A DNA stretch of 64,000 nt from RBG-13-51-18 sp963739395 (GTDB taxonomy: Bacteria > Chloroflexota > Dehalococcoidia > Dehalococcoidales > RBG-16-60-22). The DNA lies in assembly GCA_963739395.1 (NCBI GenBank), contig CAVUAE010000002.1, positions 1 through 64,000 on the forward strand. The letters are read 5' to 3'. Position numbers and translations under genes: made by a program. This document shows, in pieces, positions 41,988 to 50,597 of this stretch. Position 1 is the stretch's first letter, and every line of letters starts with the position of its first letter. Under the pieces are notes generated by a model. It was not told where the DNA came from. It did not search any database and was given only the letters and a program-made list of their open reading frames with translations.

Positions 41988-44900
41988 TTACTCTCCTGGT
42001 TTTATGGCATCGAATGGGCAGATCTGGGCGCAAACCCCACAGCCCGGACAACCGGCAGCATCTACCACGACCTTACCTTTATCGGTAATTAAAGCCGGGC
42101 AGCCCAGCAGATTGATACATATCTTGCAGTCGCACTGGAGGCAACGTCCGGCTTCTTTGACTGCCGCTTCTTTACTCAAACCTGTTTCCACTTCCTTAAA
42201 ATTGGTTTTCCTCTTGTCGACCGAGAGTAAAGGCATAACCGAACGTGATTCTTGATTAATACCCCAGGTATCCACAATCAGCTGGCTTTCAAAAACGGCT
42301 TCGCCTTCACGTCCAACATTGAGTGGCTCGCCTTTGAAATACTTATCGATAGATATTGCGGCTTTACGTCCCGCGGCTAACGCCTGGATAACCGTAGCCG
42401 CCCCGGTAACCACGTCACCGCCAGCGAATACACCTTTTACATTAGTCTCCAGCGTCACGGGGTCGGTTTTAATATAGCCTTTTTCCACGGCTTTTGTCGC
42501 CGCGCCGGTCATGAATGCCAAGTCCGGCTCTTCCCCTACCGCGGCGATGATTAGTCTGGTCTCGATAACGAACTCCGAACCTTTGATGGGTACGGGACGG
42601 CGCCGACCGCTGGCATCGGGTTCGCCGAGTTCCATTTTTATACATTCTAGTCCCGCCACCTTGCCGCCTTTAACCACCACTTTATTAGGACCGGATAGAA
42701 GTGTAAGCTTAACACCCTCACCTTCCGCCTGATTTACCTCTTCGGCGATGGCGGGCATTTCAGCGCGGGAACGGCGGTAAGCGATGGTAACATCCTTAAA
42801 ACCGAGACGTACGCAGGTACGGGCGCAGTCCACTGCCACATTCCCACCCCCTACCACCACGACCCTGTCTTCCGCTTTAATCTTCTCGCCGGTGTTAACT
42901 TTATACAAAAACTCCGTGCCGTCGATAACGCCGGAGGCATGCTCGTTTTCAATGCCGAGGCTGCGTCCCTTATGCGCGCCAGCAGCGATAAAGACAGCGT
43001 TATAATCCTTTTGCAAATCCTCAAGTTTTACGTCCTTGCCGACTCTAGTATTAAACTTTATTTCCACACCCAGCTTCTTAATAATATCCGCTTCTTTGTC
43101 GAGAATATCGCGGGGAAGGCGGAACTCCGGAATCCCCACCGCCATCATGCCGCCCAGTTTAAAGTTCGCTTCAAGGATAGTTACTTTATAGCCCATCTTG
43201 CGGAGGTCGTAAGCCGCCATCATGCCGGCTGGTCCGCCGCCGACGATAGCTACCTTTTCTTTCCTCTCCACGGGCATGGTGTAATTATCGGTGTATTTGC
43301 CGAAGTCAGTGGCAGCTCGCTTTAAAGCATTGATGGCGATAGACTCTTCCACCTCGCTGCGTTTACACTTGGTTTCGCAGGGATGGGTGCAAATCCTGCC
43401 AATAATAGCGGGGAAAGGAAGGGTTCGTTTAATCAAAGCTAAAGCCTCGTCGAGCTTGCCTTCTTTAATCAAGCCGACATAGCCTCGGATATCGATATGC
43501 AGTGGGCAGGTAGCCTGGCAATAAGGCGGACTACCCGCCAGGCATTTAGCCGGGTCGACGACATAAGGAACGATTTTTTCACCCGCCTTACGCTTTTCTC
43601 GTTGGTCGAGGATGTTACATAAGCGCCGGGCGACAATGACCGAAGGACCCTTGAACTTAATAGCTTTTTCCAGAAGGTCGATGAGTTTCGGCAGGTCGAA
43701 GGAATCGACGACTTCAACCATTTTTACACCGCTGGCTCTGGCGATGTCTTCAATCTTAATGTCATGAGCGGGGTCGCCGCTGGCGCCGGGGTGGGGCTGA
43801 AAGCCCGTCATGCCCGTAGTTGAGTTATCCAGCACGACCATGGTGATATTGGCTTTATTATAGACCGCGTTAATCATCGGGGGAATGCCGGAATGGAAAA
43901 AAGTAGAGTCACCAAGATGGGCGATTACCGGGACATCGATAACATGCGCCAGCCCATTGGCGATACCGAAACCGCCACCCATACAAACCGCGACGTCATC
44001 CGCGTTAAGCGGGGCATTAGCGCCGAGGGCATAACAGCCGATATCGCTGGTCTTGACCGGTTCTTTGCCCGTCTCCTGCTGGTAGCGGCGCGCGGCGATG
44101 TTAATTGCATAAAGTGAAGCGCGGTGAGGACAGCCAGCGCACATGGTAGGAGGACGGAGGGGTAAAAGGGAAGACGTTTCTTCCCTAAGTTTGTCAATTG
44201 ACGCGAAATCGATGGGGGGTTTAACGCCGGTAAGTTTGCTTAAAGCTTCGGCGACCTGCCGGACAGATAACTCGCCTGCCAGCGAAAGAACATCTTTACC
44301 ATGGATTTTAACCGCGATGCCGGACGATTGGGCGATTACTTTAACGCCTTCCTCGACGAAAGGCTCAAGCTCTTCAACCACCACCACTTCCGGCACGGAT
44401 TTAAGGAACTGTTGGGTCAGTTTTTCGGGTAGCGGATATGGCGTGCCGATTTTTAGTATGGAAACCTGGTCTTCCAGCCCCATCCACTTCACCGCTTCTA
44501 AAGCATAGCCGTAAGAAATACCGCAGGCGATAACACCTAATTTGGCGCCCTTCCTGGTGGTGATATGGTTATAAGGGAGAGTATCAACAACCTTCTTGAT
44601 TTTCTCCAGCCGCTGGATAACCAGTCGGCGGTTGACGCGGTAGTTAGCGGGTAAGCAGACGAGCTTGACAGGGTCTTTGACGAACTTGCCCTGTCTTTTA
44701 CCCGCTTCGATGCCGCCCAAAACGACATTGCTGCGGGCATGACCGATACGCGTTACTGACCGTAGCATAAACATCTGCCCGAATTCCTCGGAGAGTCGGT
44801 AGGCGTCTACCATCATGTCCTTGGCTTCCTGGGCAGAGCAAGGTTCCAGCACCGGGATATAAGCCTGCCGGGCGAGATAGCGGTTATCCTGCTCGTTCTG

Positions 44901-45284
44901 GGAACTCCACTGACCAGGGTCGTCGGCGGAGATAAGCACCAAACCGCCGCGTGTGCCCATATAGCTCATCGTCATAATTGGGTCGTGGGCAACGTTCACG
45001 CCCACATGTTTCATAATCGCCAGGGCGCGTAAGCCGCTGATAGACGCCGCCATGGCGATTTCAAAAGCCACTTTTTCGTTTATCGACCATTCGGCGTACA
45101 TGCCGGTATTTTTCGAGTTATTCACCAAAGTCTCGGTGATTTCACTGGAGGGGGTGCCGGGATAAGCGGCAACCACCTGTACGCCAGCTTCGATAGCTCC
45201 ACGGGCGATAGCTTCATTGCCCAACATAAACAGCGTAGCGCCAGGGGCATCGGAAGTTAGAGTTGCTTCAGCTACTACATTCAA
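41988..45284 (-). CDS. iorA: Indolepyruvate ferredoxin oxidoreductase alpha subunit with inserted GltD-like flavin module
   Basis: Thiamine-diphosphate enzyme that decarboxylates arylpyruvates to acyl-CoA and reduces ferredoxin. The protein has 1098 aa, against roughly 600-650 for ordinary IorA. Residues 1-580 are standard: pyrimidine domain, then MCAGCPHR (about 381-388) and the TPP motif HLGDSTFF...DNST (457-489). At KC (580-581), where the ferredoxin domain should begin, a GltD/NfnB-like module of about 440 residues intervenes. It has CQATCPLHIDIRGYV, CTHPCETKC, the FAD motif VAIVGGGPAGMMAAYDL (678-694), the NAD(P) motif VVVVGGGNVAVDCA and FAGGDVVTGAATVI. The ferredoxin half then resumes with CLQCDCKIC and CPGCGVCAQICP. 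Start TTG 45284 has AGGAGG. Confidence 0.92.
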   Translation of the reverse strand: MNVVAEATLTSDAPGATLFMLGNEAIARGAIEAGVQVVAAYPGTPSSEITETLVNNSKNTGMYAEWSINEKVAFEIAMAASISGLRALAIMKHVGVNVAHDPIMTMSYMGTRGGLVLISADDPGQWSSQNEQDNRYLARQAYIPVLEPCSAQEAKDMMVDAYRLSEEFGQMFMLRSVTRIGHARSNVVLGGIEAGKRQGKFVKDPVKLVCLPANYRVNRRLVIQRLEKIKKVVDTLPYNHITTRKGAKLGVIACGISYGYALEAVKWMGLEDQVSILKIGTPYPLPEKLTQQFLKSVPEVVVVEELEPFVEEGVKVIAQSSGIAVKIHGKDVLSLAGELSVRQVAEALSKLTGVKPPIDFASIDKLREETSSLLPLRPPTMCAGCPHRASLYAINIAARRYQQETGKEPVKTSDIGCYALGANAPLNADDVAVCMGGGFGIANGLAHVIDVPVIAHLGDSTFFHSGIPPMINAVYNKANITMVVLDNSTTGMTGFQPHPGASGDPAHDIKIEDIARASGVKMVEVVDSFDLPKLIDLLEKAIKFKGPSVIVARRLCNILDQREKRKAGEKIVPYVVDPAKCLAGSPPYCQATCPLHIDIRGYVGLIKEGKLDEALALIKRTLPFPAIIGRICTHPCETKCKRSEVEESIAINALKRAATDFGKYTDNYTMPVERKEKVAIVGGGPAGMMAAYDLRKMGYKVTILEANFKLGGMMAVGIPEFRLPRDILDKEADIIKKLGVEIKFNTRVGKDVKLEDLQKDYNAVFIAAGAHKGRSLGIENEHASGVIDGTEFLYKVNTGEKIKAEDRVVVVGGGNVAVDCARTCVRLGFKDVTIAYRRSRAEMPAIAEEVNQAEGEGVKLTLLSGPNKVVVKGGKVAGLECIKMELGEPDASGRRRPVPIKGSEFVIETRLIIAAVGEEPDLAFMTGAATKAVEKGYIKTDPVTLETNVKGVFAGGDVVTGAATVIQALAAGRKAAISIDKYFKGEPLNVGREGEAVFESQLIVDTWGINQESRSVMPLLSVDKRKTNFKEVETGLSKEAAVKEAGRCLQCDCKICINLLGCPALITDKGKVVVDAAGCPGCGVCAQICPFDAIKPGE

Positions 45285-45380
45285 GGTAGTCCTCCTGACC
45301 GGAGCACGACTGTCTCCGGGGAAAAATTTATAGGAATTTTAAGGAAAATTTCGTGCTTCTCTAATTATATTTTACACATT

Positions 45381-45432
45381 TACACGTGTAGTTGGCAAAC
45401 AAATTGACAATAATGTTGCTAATAACTACAAT
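45381..45432 (+). promoter_or_regulatory. Promoter of the SnoaL-like gene with upstream palindrome
   Basis: TTGACA (45404-45409), 17 bp, TACAAT (45427-45432). The perfect palindrome TACACGTGTA (45381-45390) lies just upstream and also near a minus-strand TATAAT (45363-45368) that could serve iorA, so it may be a shared operator. Confidence 0.6.
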
Positions 45433-45462
45433 TATAAAACCAATTAGAAGGGAGATATGCAA

Positions 45463-45855
45463 ATGCAACCTAAAGAGTTCGCGGAAAAGTTTATTAAAGC
45501 GGAAAACGAGGCATGGTATAAAGGGAACGTAGATGCTCTGGATGCAGTTGAGGATGCAAACGTCGTTTATCACTTCACGACGTTTCCGGACGTTACCGGG
45601 CGGGATGCGCATAAACAATTCATCGCCGCGGCGAGTAAGGCTAATTCCGACATTAAAATCAATATTAAATATTTAACGGGCGAAGGCAACCTGGTAGCGT
45701 TTTTATATACCGATAGTAAGAAGTCAACCGGCGAGTTATTCGGACAGCCGCCAACCGGAAAAACAACATCCGCCAACGAACTCTGGCTTTTCCGTCTCCA
45801 GAACGGCAAGGTTATTGAAGGCTGGATGTGGGGCATCATTAAAACTTTGGATTAA
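45463..45855 (+). CDS. SnoaL-like / NTF2-fold protein
   Basis: A protein of about 130 aa with the cone-shaped NTF2 fold of SnoaL-like proteins: an N-terminal helix (EFAEKFIKAENEAWYKGNVDAL), the DVTGRDAHKQFI segment, and C-terminal strands (ANELWLFRLQNGKVIEGWMW). The family includes cyclases and hydratases as well as proteins of unknown role. ATG 45463 is preferred over 45457 because AAGGGAG is 8 bp upstream of it. It has its own strong promoter and is divergent from iorA. Confidence 0.8.
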   Translation: MQPKEFAEKFIKAENEAWYKGNVDALDAVEDANVVYHFTTFPDVTGRDAHKQFIAAASKANSDIKINIKYLTGEGNLVAFLYTDSKKSTGELFGQPPTGKTTSANELWLFRLQNGKVIEGWMWGIIKTLD

Positions 45856-45861
45856 CTCACA

Positions 45862-46956
45862 TCACTTAAACATTATCACGTTGCGTATCACGTCGCCCTT
45901 TTCCGAAGATTCAATGGCTTCGTTGATTTTTTCCAACGGATAATGACTGGAAACAAGCTCATCCAGCTTGAGACGTTTCGTTTGATATAGTTCAATCAGG
46001 CGCGGGATATCGATACGTAAACGCACTGCCCCCATGGCGCTGCCGGTTAGCCTCTTGCCCGCCATAAAGTCCAGCGGCGTAAAATCGGTCATTTTCTCGC
46101 CAAATCCATGCCCGATGATATTCGTCAATCCGTCCCGGGCGGACATCATAAAGCCCATGCGCAGTATTTCTATACCTGCCACAGCGACGATGACAAAGTC
46201 CGCCCCGCGACCGTAGGTAAGTTCATGCACCTTTTTAATAGGGTCTTTTTCTTGTTTAGCGTTAACCGTATACGTGGCGCCGAAGACTTTAGCATTCTCC
46301 AGCTTGCTGTCACGCACATCGACGGCAATGATGGGATAAGCCCCCACGAAAAGCGCCCCTTGTATCGCGTTTAAGCCGACTCCGCCGCAGCCAACGACGA
46401 CAACGCTGCTGTTGGCTGTAACTTTAGCGCGGTATAATATCGCCCCGAACCCAGATATGACGCCGCAAGCAAGCAGGCAGGCTTTATCTTCCGGCATATC
46501 ATTGGGCACTTTTACCAGGTTAACCTCCGGAATTACGGCGTATTCGGCAAAACCAGCTACCGCGCCAGCATATTGCGTCAGGCGCTGACCTTTCTTGTTG
46601 ACAAACCTCCCTTTACCGCGGAGATAGAGTCGGTTAGTGGTGCACTGGCTGGAGAGTCCGATACGGCAATAATAACACTGCCCGCAGCCATCCGGGATGA
46701 TACTGCCGATTACCTTATCGCCGGGTTTAACGTAACTAACTCCCTCGCCCACCTCTTCAACATACCCGCATATTTCATGTCCCGCGATAGCCGGCAAATC
46801 AATAGGACCATGCTCACCCCTCATGGCATGGATATCACTATGGCAGATAGCACAGGCAGCCATTTTTATTTTCACGTCCCCCTTGCCCACTGGGTCTAAA
46901 GTAACCTCCTCAATTACCATAGGACCACCAACCTTATAAATGATAGCCGCTTTCAT
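45862..46956 (-). CDS. Zinc-dependent medium-chain alcohol dehydrogenase
   Basis: NAD(P)-linked oxidation of an alcohol or reduction of an aldehyde. The 364-aa protein has catalytic zinc ligands Cys and His in CAICHSDIHAMRGEHG (about 35-50) and AGHEICGYVEEVG (about 57). Structural zinc Cys appear in DGCGQCYYCRIGLSSQC (about 87-103). The coenzyme motif VVVGCGGVGLNAIQGA is near 183-198. ATG 46956 follows AAAGGAGG; the frame could extend to 47025 but lacks a site there. It converges on the SnoaL-like gene (6 bp apart) and is divergent from the cupin operon with face-to-face promoters. Confidence 0.92.
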   Translation of the reverse strand: MKAAIIYKVGGPMVIEEVTLDPVGKGDVKIKMAACAICHSDIHAMRGEHGPIDLPAIAGHEICGYVEEVGEGVSYVKPGDKVIGSIIPDGCGQCYYCRIGLSSQCTTNRLYLRGKGRFVNKKGQRLTQYAGAVAGFAEYAVIPEVNLVKVPNDMPEDKACLLACGVISGFGAILYRAKVTANSSVVVVGCGGVGLNAIQGALFVGAYPIIAVDVRDSKLENAKVFGATYTVNAKQEKDPIKKVHELTYGRGADFVIVAVAGIEILRMGFMMSARDGLTNIIGHGFGEKMTDFTPLDFMAGKRLTGSAMGAVRLRIDIPRLIELYQTKRLKLDELVSSHYPLEKINEAIESSEKGDVIRNVIMFK

Positions 46957-46984
46957 AATGCCTCCTTTAAGACGTTTATAAAAA

Positions 46985-47025
46985 ACACTAATCAGTAGTG
47001 TATCTACCGTGACAGCTAATGTCAA
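46985..47025 (-). promoter_or_regulatory. Alcohol dehydrogenase promoter with inverted repeat over the -10 box
   Basis: On the minus strand TTGACA (47020-47025), 17 bp, TACACT (46997-47002). ACACTA (46985-46990) and TAGTGT (46996-47001) form an inverted repeat covering the -10 box, a likely repressor site. Confidence 0.6.
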
Positions 47026-47040
47026 ACCCGATGTGATTAT

Positions 47041-47068
47041 TTGACAGCTATCACCACGATAAGATAAT
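47041..47068 (+). promoter_or_regulatory. Promoter of the cupin-ferredoxin operon
   Basis: TTGACA (47041-47046), 16 bp, GATAAT (47063-47068); the first cupin ATG follows at 47100 with AAGGAGG before it. Confidence 0.6.
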
Positions 47069-47099
47069 ATTTCGCAAGTGGAAACAAGGAGGTTAAATT

Positions 47100-47618
47100 A
47101 TGGCTAAAGGGAAGTATGATAAATATATCTATGAATATGACCCGAAAATGTTTCCCAAAGAGCGCCGCCCGGTGATGGCGTATATGGATAATAACCTGGC
47201 AAAAGGCAGTAACTTTTACCTGATTCACTGGATAATGCCCGGCTTTGGTATGCAGCCGGAGTGGGATTTCCCCTATGCAGGACACCCTCCGCATATCCAC
47301 AAAGATGCCGAGTTATTATTCCATATCGGCACCGACCCCCAAAACCCAATGGATTTAGGGGCGGAGGTCATCATGTACCTTGGTCCCGAGCTGGAAGAGC
47401 ATCACATTACTCGCACCTGCTGTATCTGGATTCCCCCGAACTTCATCCACTCCCCATGGAAACCTGTCAGGTGCGATCGACCCTGGATATTCATGGAATT
47501 TAACCAGGGACCTGTCCACACGGAAAAATCCTACCGTCAAATCCTGCCTAAAGAAGCTCGCGCCAGGATGAACTGGTCGATGTGGCCCGACGATAAATAT
47601 GAGGCTCCAGACTGTTAA
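47100..47618 (+). CDS. Cupin-like metal-binding protein, copy 1
   Basis: A 172-aa protein, paralogue of 47874-48362. Shared blocks are PPHIHKDAELLFHIGTD (about 62-78; His-x-His and Glu as possible metal ligands), NPMDLGAEV, LEEHHITRT and WIPPNFIHSP (about 116-125; a further His). The order H-x-H...E...H and the beta-rich layout resemble a cupin barrel with a bound metal. No named enzyme family recognised. Start ATG 47100 has AAGGAGG. It is first in an operon with a ferredoxin and its own paralogue. Confidence 0.75.
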   Translation: MAKGKYDKYIYEYDPKMFPKERRPVMAYMDNNLAKGSNFYLIHWIMPGFGMQPEWDFPYAGHPPHIHKDAELLFHIGTDPQNPMDLGAEVIMYLGPELEEHHITRTCCIWIPPNFIHSPWKPVRCDRPWIFMEFNQGPVHTEKSYRQILPKEARARMNWSMWPDDKYEAPDC

Positions 47619-47650
47619 ATATATACTGAATTCACTATTTGGAGGACAAC

Positions 47651-47863
47651 GTGGTTTACAAGATAAATACTCAAAAATGCCTTAAATGCGGACTCTGTGT
47701 AACGCAGTGCCCGGAAAAAGCGATAGTGGTGGATAATAAAGTGACCGAGCCTGACGGGCTGACGCTCTATACTACCAGAATTGACCCCAAGAAATGCACC
47801 GGCTGCAACGAGTGCTTTTCCTTTGAGTGGTGGTGTCCCGCCAAGGCGATTGTGAAGGGATAG
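47651..47863 (+). CDS. 2x[4Fe-4S] ferredoxin-like protein
   Basis: About 70 aa with two cluster motifs: CLKCGLCVTQCPEKAI and CTGCNECFSFEWWCP. The spacing in the second (CxxCxxC then a 6-residue gap to CP) is longer than normal. GTG 47651 is chosen because GGAGG stands five bases upstream; a TTG at 47639 comes before that site. It lies between two cupin paralogues, so it probably carries electrons for them or for a partner oxidoreductase. Confidence 0.85.
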   Translation: MVYKINTQKCLKCGLCVTQCPEKAIVVDNKVTEPDGLTLYTTRIDPKKCTGCNECFSFEWWCPAKAIVKG

Positions 47864-47873
47864 GTTTGTTTAT

Positions 47874-48362
47874 ATGAAATACAGTAAATATTTTCTCCAT
47901 GAGTTGCCGGATGAAGTACGTAATAAAGGGTTCGGGCGAATGCCGTCGATGGTCGCCTATACTGATAACGATATCATCGAAGGAAGTAAATACTTTTCGG
48001 TGATGGTGATGGGCGAGGAGGCGACCAAGGTAGGTGGGCATGGACCCCATATTCATCAAGACCCAGAGCTACTGGTAGCCCTCGGCACCGACCCTAAAAA
48101 CCCAAAAGACCTCGGCGCCGAGATAGAAGTGTGCATGGGACCGGAAATGGAAAGCCATATTATCACCGAATCTACGATGATATGGATACCGGCGAAATTC
48201 ATCCATTGTCCTTTCCGGGTTCTTAAGGTGCGGCGACCTTTCTTATTTATACAATGCCAGTATGCACCTAAACTAAACGAAACTTCTTTAAAAAAACTGG
48301 TAAAGCAAGAACTAAGGGATAAGATGATTTTCATCGACACCGACGGCAAAGGGGAAGAATAA
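47874..48362 (+). CDS. Cupin-like metal-binding protein, copy 2
   Basis: A 162-aa paralogue of the first cupin, aligned over almost its full length: GPHIHQDPELLVALGTD, NPKDLGAEI, MESHIITES and WIPAKFIHCP. The putative metal ligands are all kept, though RTCC is TESTM here. It begins 10 bp after the ferredoxin stop and ends the operon. The two copies may form a heterodimer. Confidence 0.74.
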   Translation: MKYSKYFLHELPDEVRNKGFGRMPSMVAYTDNDIIEGSKYFSVMVMGEEATKVGGHGPHIHQDPELLVALGTDPKNPKDLGAEIEVCMGPEMESHIITESTMIWIPAKFIHCPFRVLKVRRPFLFIQCQYAPKLNETSLKKLVKQELRDKMIFIDTDGKGEE

Positions 48363-48433
48363 ATATAACTCTAATCCATTGCTTTTCGGTAATTGCTTAT
48401 GTTACTATAAAGTAACCAATTAAGGAGGCTGAT

Positions 48434-48865
48434 ATGGACACACAATATGTTACCCTCATACTTATCGGCGCAGGACTTGTAGTAGCGATAGGTATCCTCG
48501 CTCTTATTTGGTATTATTTTGCCGTTATCCAGAAAAAGCTAAATTTTCTGAATCAAGACGCCAAGATTTTCAGTGAAAGTGCTCGAAGTTTAGGTCTTGA
48601 TGTGAAATCACTGTCATTAAGTTTGAGCGCCTTCGGGCAGGATGTTAAAGGCATCAATCAATATTCGGCTGCCTTTAGTCAAGATGTTAAAACCTTCAAC
48701 CAGACTATAGAGACTCTATCGCAAAATGTTGAAAGGTTAACTTCCAGTATTTCTCTATTGGCTGAAAGCCAAAATACAATGACAGCGTCAGTGACGCTTG
48801 TCGAGCAAAAGCAAGATGATATAGCCAAGTCAATCGAGCGTATATCCAAACACTTTTCAGAGTAA
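48434..48865 (+). CDS. Small membrane-anchored protein with short repeats
   Basis: A 143-aa protein. Residues 5-30 are a membrane helix; the rest is polar with repeats of about 12-14 residues built around S/FxQDVK (LGLDVKSLS, FGQDVKGIN, FSQDVKTFN, LSQNVERLT) that suggest a long amphipathic or coiled-coil helix. No family recognised. A DUF948-like or methyl-accepting-like helix is possible. It has AAGGAGG before ATG 48434 and is followed by a clear terminator, so it is a single-gene unit. Confidence 0.75.
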   Translation: MDTQYVTLILIGAGLVVAIGILALIWYYFAVIQKKLNFLNQDAKIFSESARSLGLDVKSLSLSLSAFGQDVKGINQYSAAFSQDVKTFNQTIETLSQNVERLTSSISLLAESQNTMTASVTLVEQKQDDIAKSIERISKHFSE

Positions 48866-48908
48866 CAAACATAACAAATAGAACAAATGCCCACTCTTAT
48901 TATGTATT

Positions 48909-48946
48909 AGGGGAGTGAATTAAACTAGAGCCCGATACACTCCCCT
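48909..48946 (+). terminator. Terminator after the repeat protein
   Basis: AGGGGAGTG (48909-48917) pairs perfectly with CACTCCCCT (48938-48946), followed by ATTTTGA. Confidence 0.7.
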
Positions 48947-48978
48947 ATTTTGATAACAACAATGAAGTTTAGTAACAC

Positions 48979-49008
48979 TTGTCAAAAAGCGCTAAATAAA
49001 GGTATACT
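48979..49008 (+). promoter_or_regulatory. Promoter of the 49050 gene
   Basis: TTGTCA (48979-48984), 18 bp, TATACT (49003-49008), 41 bp before the start codon. Confidence 0.55.
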
Positions 49009-49049
49009 TATAGAGTTTATTCTTTAATTATGGTTGGGAGGAGGCCCTC

Positions 49050-49265
49050 ATGGAACAGTTTAATTTCCCCAAATGCAAAAAGTGTAACAATGGTGACCTG
49101 GTACCTCTATCAGATTTCGGCAGTCAGGGGGCATCTATACAGTTTAAGGCCTGGGTTTGCACCAATCCTGATTGCGGTTTTAATCTAAAAATCAGGAACG
49201 GTGACGTTTACAGAGATGAGCCTATCATGAGCGGCACTCTTCACAACTCCCGTGTCAGACAGTAA
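49050..49265 (+). CDS. Small zinc-ribbon protein
   Basis: A 71-aa protein with CKKC near 9-12 and CTNPDC near 37-42, a two-knuckle zinc ribbon. The rest is beta-rich and polar (FKAWVCTNPDCGFNLKI). GGGAGGAGG precedes ATG 49050. No function is known; this kind of protein often accompanies RNA or ribosome factors, which would fit the genes that follow. Confidence 0.75.
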   Translation: MEQFNFPKCKKCNNGDLVPLSDFGSQGASIQFKAWVCTNPDCGFNLKIRNGDVYRDEPIMSGTLHNSRVRQ

Positions 49266-49299
49266 TCCAGCGACTTATCTTAATAATTGATAATTGCGG

Positions 49300-50031
49300 A
49301 TGACAAACGTGCTTCCTTCGATAACGAAACTAAAGAGGGTAGCACTCGACTTGATTTTCCCGCCGTGGTGTATCGGCTGCGGGAGAGAAGGTAAATATTT
49401 CTGCGATTCCTGCCTTCAGAATCTTCCCATGATTTCTCCGCCTATTTGCGTAACTTGTGGACGACCGCTGACCGTTGACGGAACTTGCCCCGGCTGCATT
49501 GAAGGGAAGGTGGAAATTGACGGTATACGTGCCCCGTTTTTATTCGACGGTACAATCCGCAAAGCTATTCATGAGTTCAAATACCGTAATCTCAAAGATA
49601 TTTCATTACTGTTAGCTAATTTTCTGAATGATTACCTATTAGATAATCCCCTTCCTGCCAATGTATTAGTGCCAGTGCCGATACACCATAATCGCCTCCG
49701 CGAACGCGGTTATAATCAATCGTCTTTAATAGCCCATGAACTGGGCAGTATTTGTGGAATGCCCGTTATCGAAAATTGCCTCATCCGAAAAATTAATACA
49801 CCTCCCCAAGTGAGGACAGCCAGCGCCATCGAACGGCGGAAGAATATCGCCGATGCCTTTGTCTGCGTAAATAATCGGCTGGAAGGGAAAAAGGTATTAC
49901 TCATCGATGATGTATCAACATCCGGCGCTACCCTGAATACCTGTGCCGGGATACTTAAATCCGCCGGTGCTGCCAGCGTTTGGGGACTGGCAATAGCCCT
50001 GGAAACTAAACAATATGACGTCGCAAAATAA
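49300..50031 (+). CDS. comF: ComF-family phosphoribosyltransferase
   Basis: A protein of about 243 aa with an N-terminal double zinc finger (CIGCGREGKYFCDSC, CVTCGRPL, CPGC; about 20-70) and a C-terminal phosphoribosyltransferase fold with the PRPP motif VLLIDDVSTSGATL (about 200-213). The ComF family is linked to DNA uptake in competent bacteria, but is also present in species without competence. ATG 49300 is 6 bp after a TTG alternative. It runs with hpf and ogt downstream in a likely operon. Confidence 0.9.
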   Translation: MTNVLPSITKLKRVALDLIFPPWCIGCGREGKYFCDSCLQNLPMISPPICVTCGRPLTVDGTCPGCIEGKVEIDGIRAPFLFDGTIRKAIHEFKYRNLKDISLLLANFLNDYLLDNPLPANVLVPVPIHHNRLRERGYNQSSLIAHELGSICGMPVIENCLIRKINTPPQVRTASAIERRKNIADAFVCVNNRLEGKKVLLIDDVSTSGATLNTCAGILKSAGAASVWGLAIALETKQYDVAK

Positions 50032-50051
50032 CTAAATAGGAGCGTGAAAAG

Positions 50052-50597
50052 ATGGAGCTTCAGATTACCGGAACCAATACAGAAATAGCGCCGAAAGCCT
50101 ATGACTATATCAAAAGCAAGTTAAGTAAATTAAATAGACACCTCCCTGATATTATTGATATTAAGACGGAAATTTCCGCGGAACAAACTAAGTCCCCGCA
50201 ACAGCGCTATTTAGTCAGGGCGACGGTTACCAGTGGCGCTGGGAGGCGGGCTTTTCACGCTGAAGAAAGAGCCGAAGATTTATTTCAAGCCGTCGATAAG
50301 GTCACGAGTATGCTGACACGACAGCTGGAAAAACATAAGGGTAAACTTTATCGCGGGGGTAGAAGAAACCCCATGGCGCGCGGTAAGTTCCGGCAGCCCG
50401 AACCAGATGTCCCTAGAAGAGTTGTCAAAACCAAGCACTTCGTTATCGAACCTATGGTGCTGGAAGAAGCTATCATCCAAATGGAAAACCTCGGACACGA
50501 TTTCTTCCTGTTCTTAGATGTCAACGCCAGCGAGGTACGTTTATTATATCGGCGTAACGACGGCGATTACGGACTCATCGAGCCAGAGTTTAAATAA
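50052..50597 (+). CDS. hpf: Ribosome hibernation promoting factor, long form
   Basis: Binds the 30S decoding region in stationary phase and pairs ribosomes into 100S dimers. The 181-aa protein is of the long type. The N-terminal sigma-54-modulation/HPF domain (about 1-100: MELQITGTNTEIAPKAYDYI, then FHAEERAEDLFQAVDKV) is joined to a C-terminal dimerisation domain (about 125-181: KHFVIEPMVLEEAIIQMENLGHDFFLF in outline). It lies 20 bp after comF and its stop overlaps the next start. Confidence 0.94.
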   Translation: MELQITGTNTEIAPKAYDYIKSKLSKLNRHLPDIIDIKTEISAEQTKSPQQRYLVRATVTSGAGRRAFHAEERAEDLFQAVDKVTSMLTRQLEKHKGKLYRGGRRNPMARGKFRQPEPDVPRRVVKTKHFVIEPMVLEEAIIQMENLGHDFFLFLDVNASEVRLLYRRNDGDYGLIEPEFK

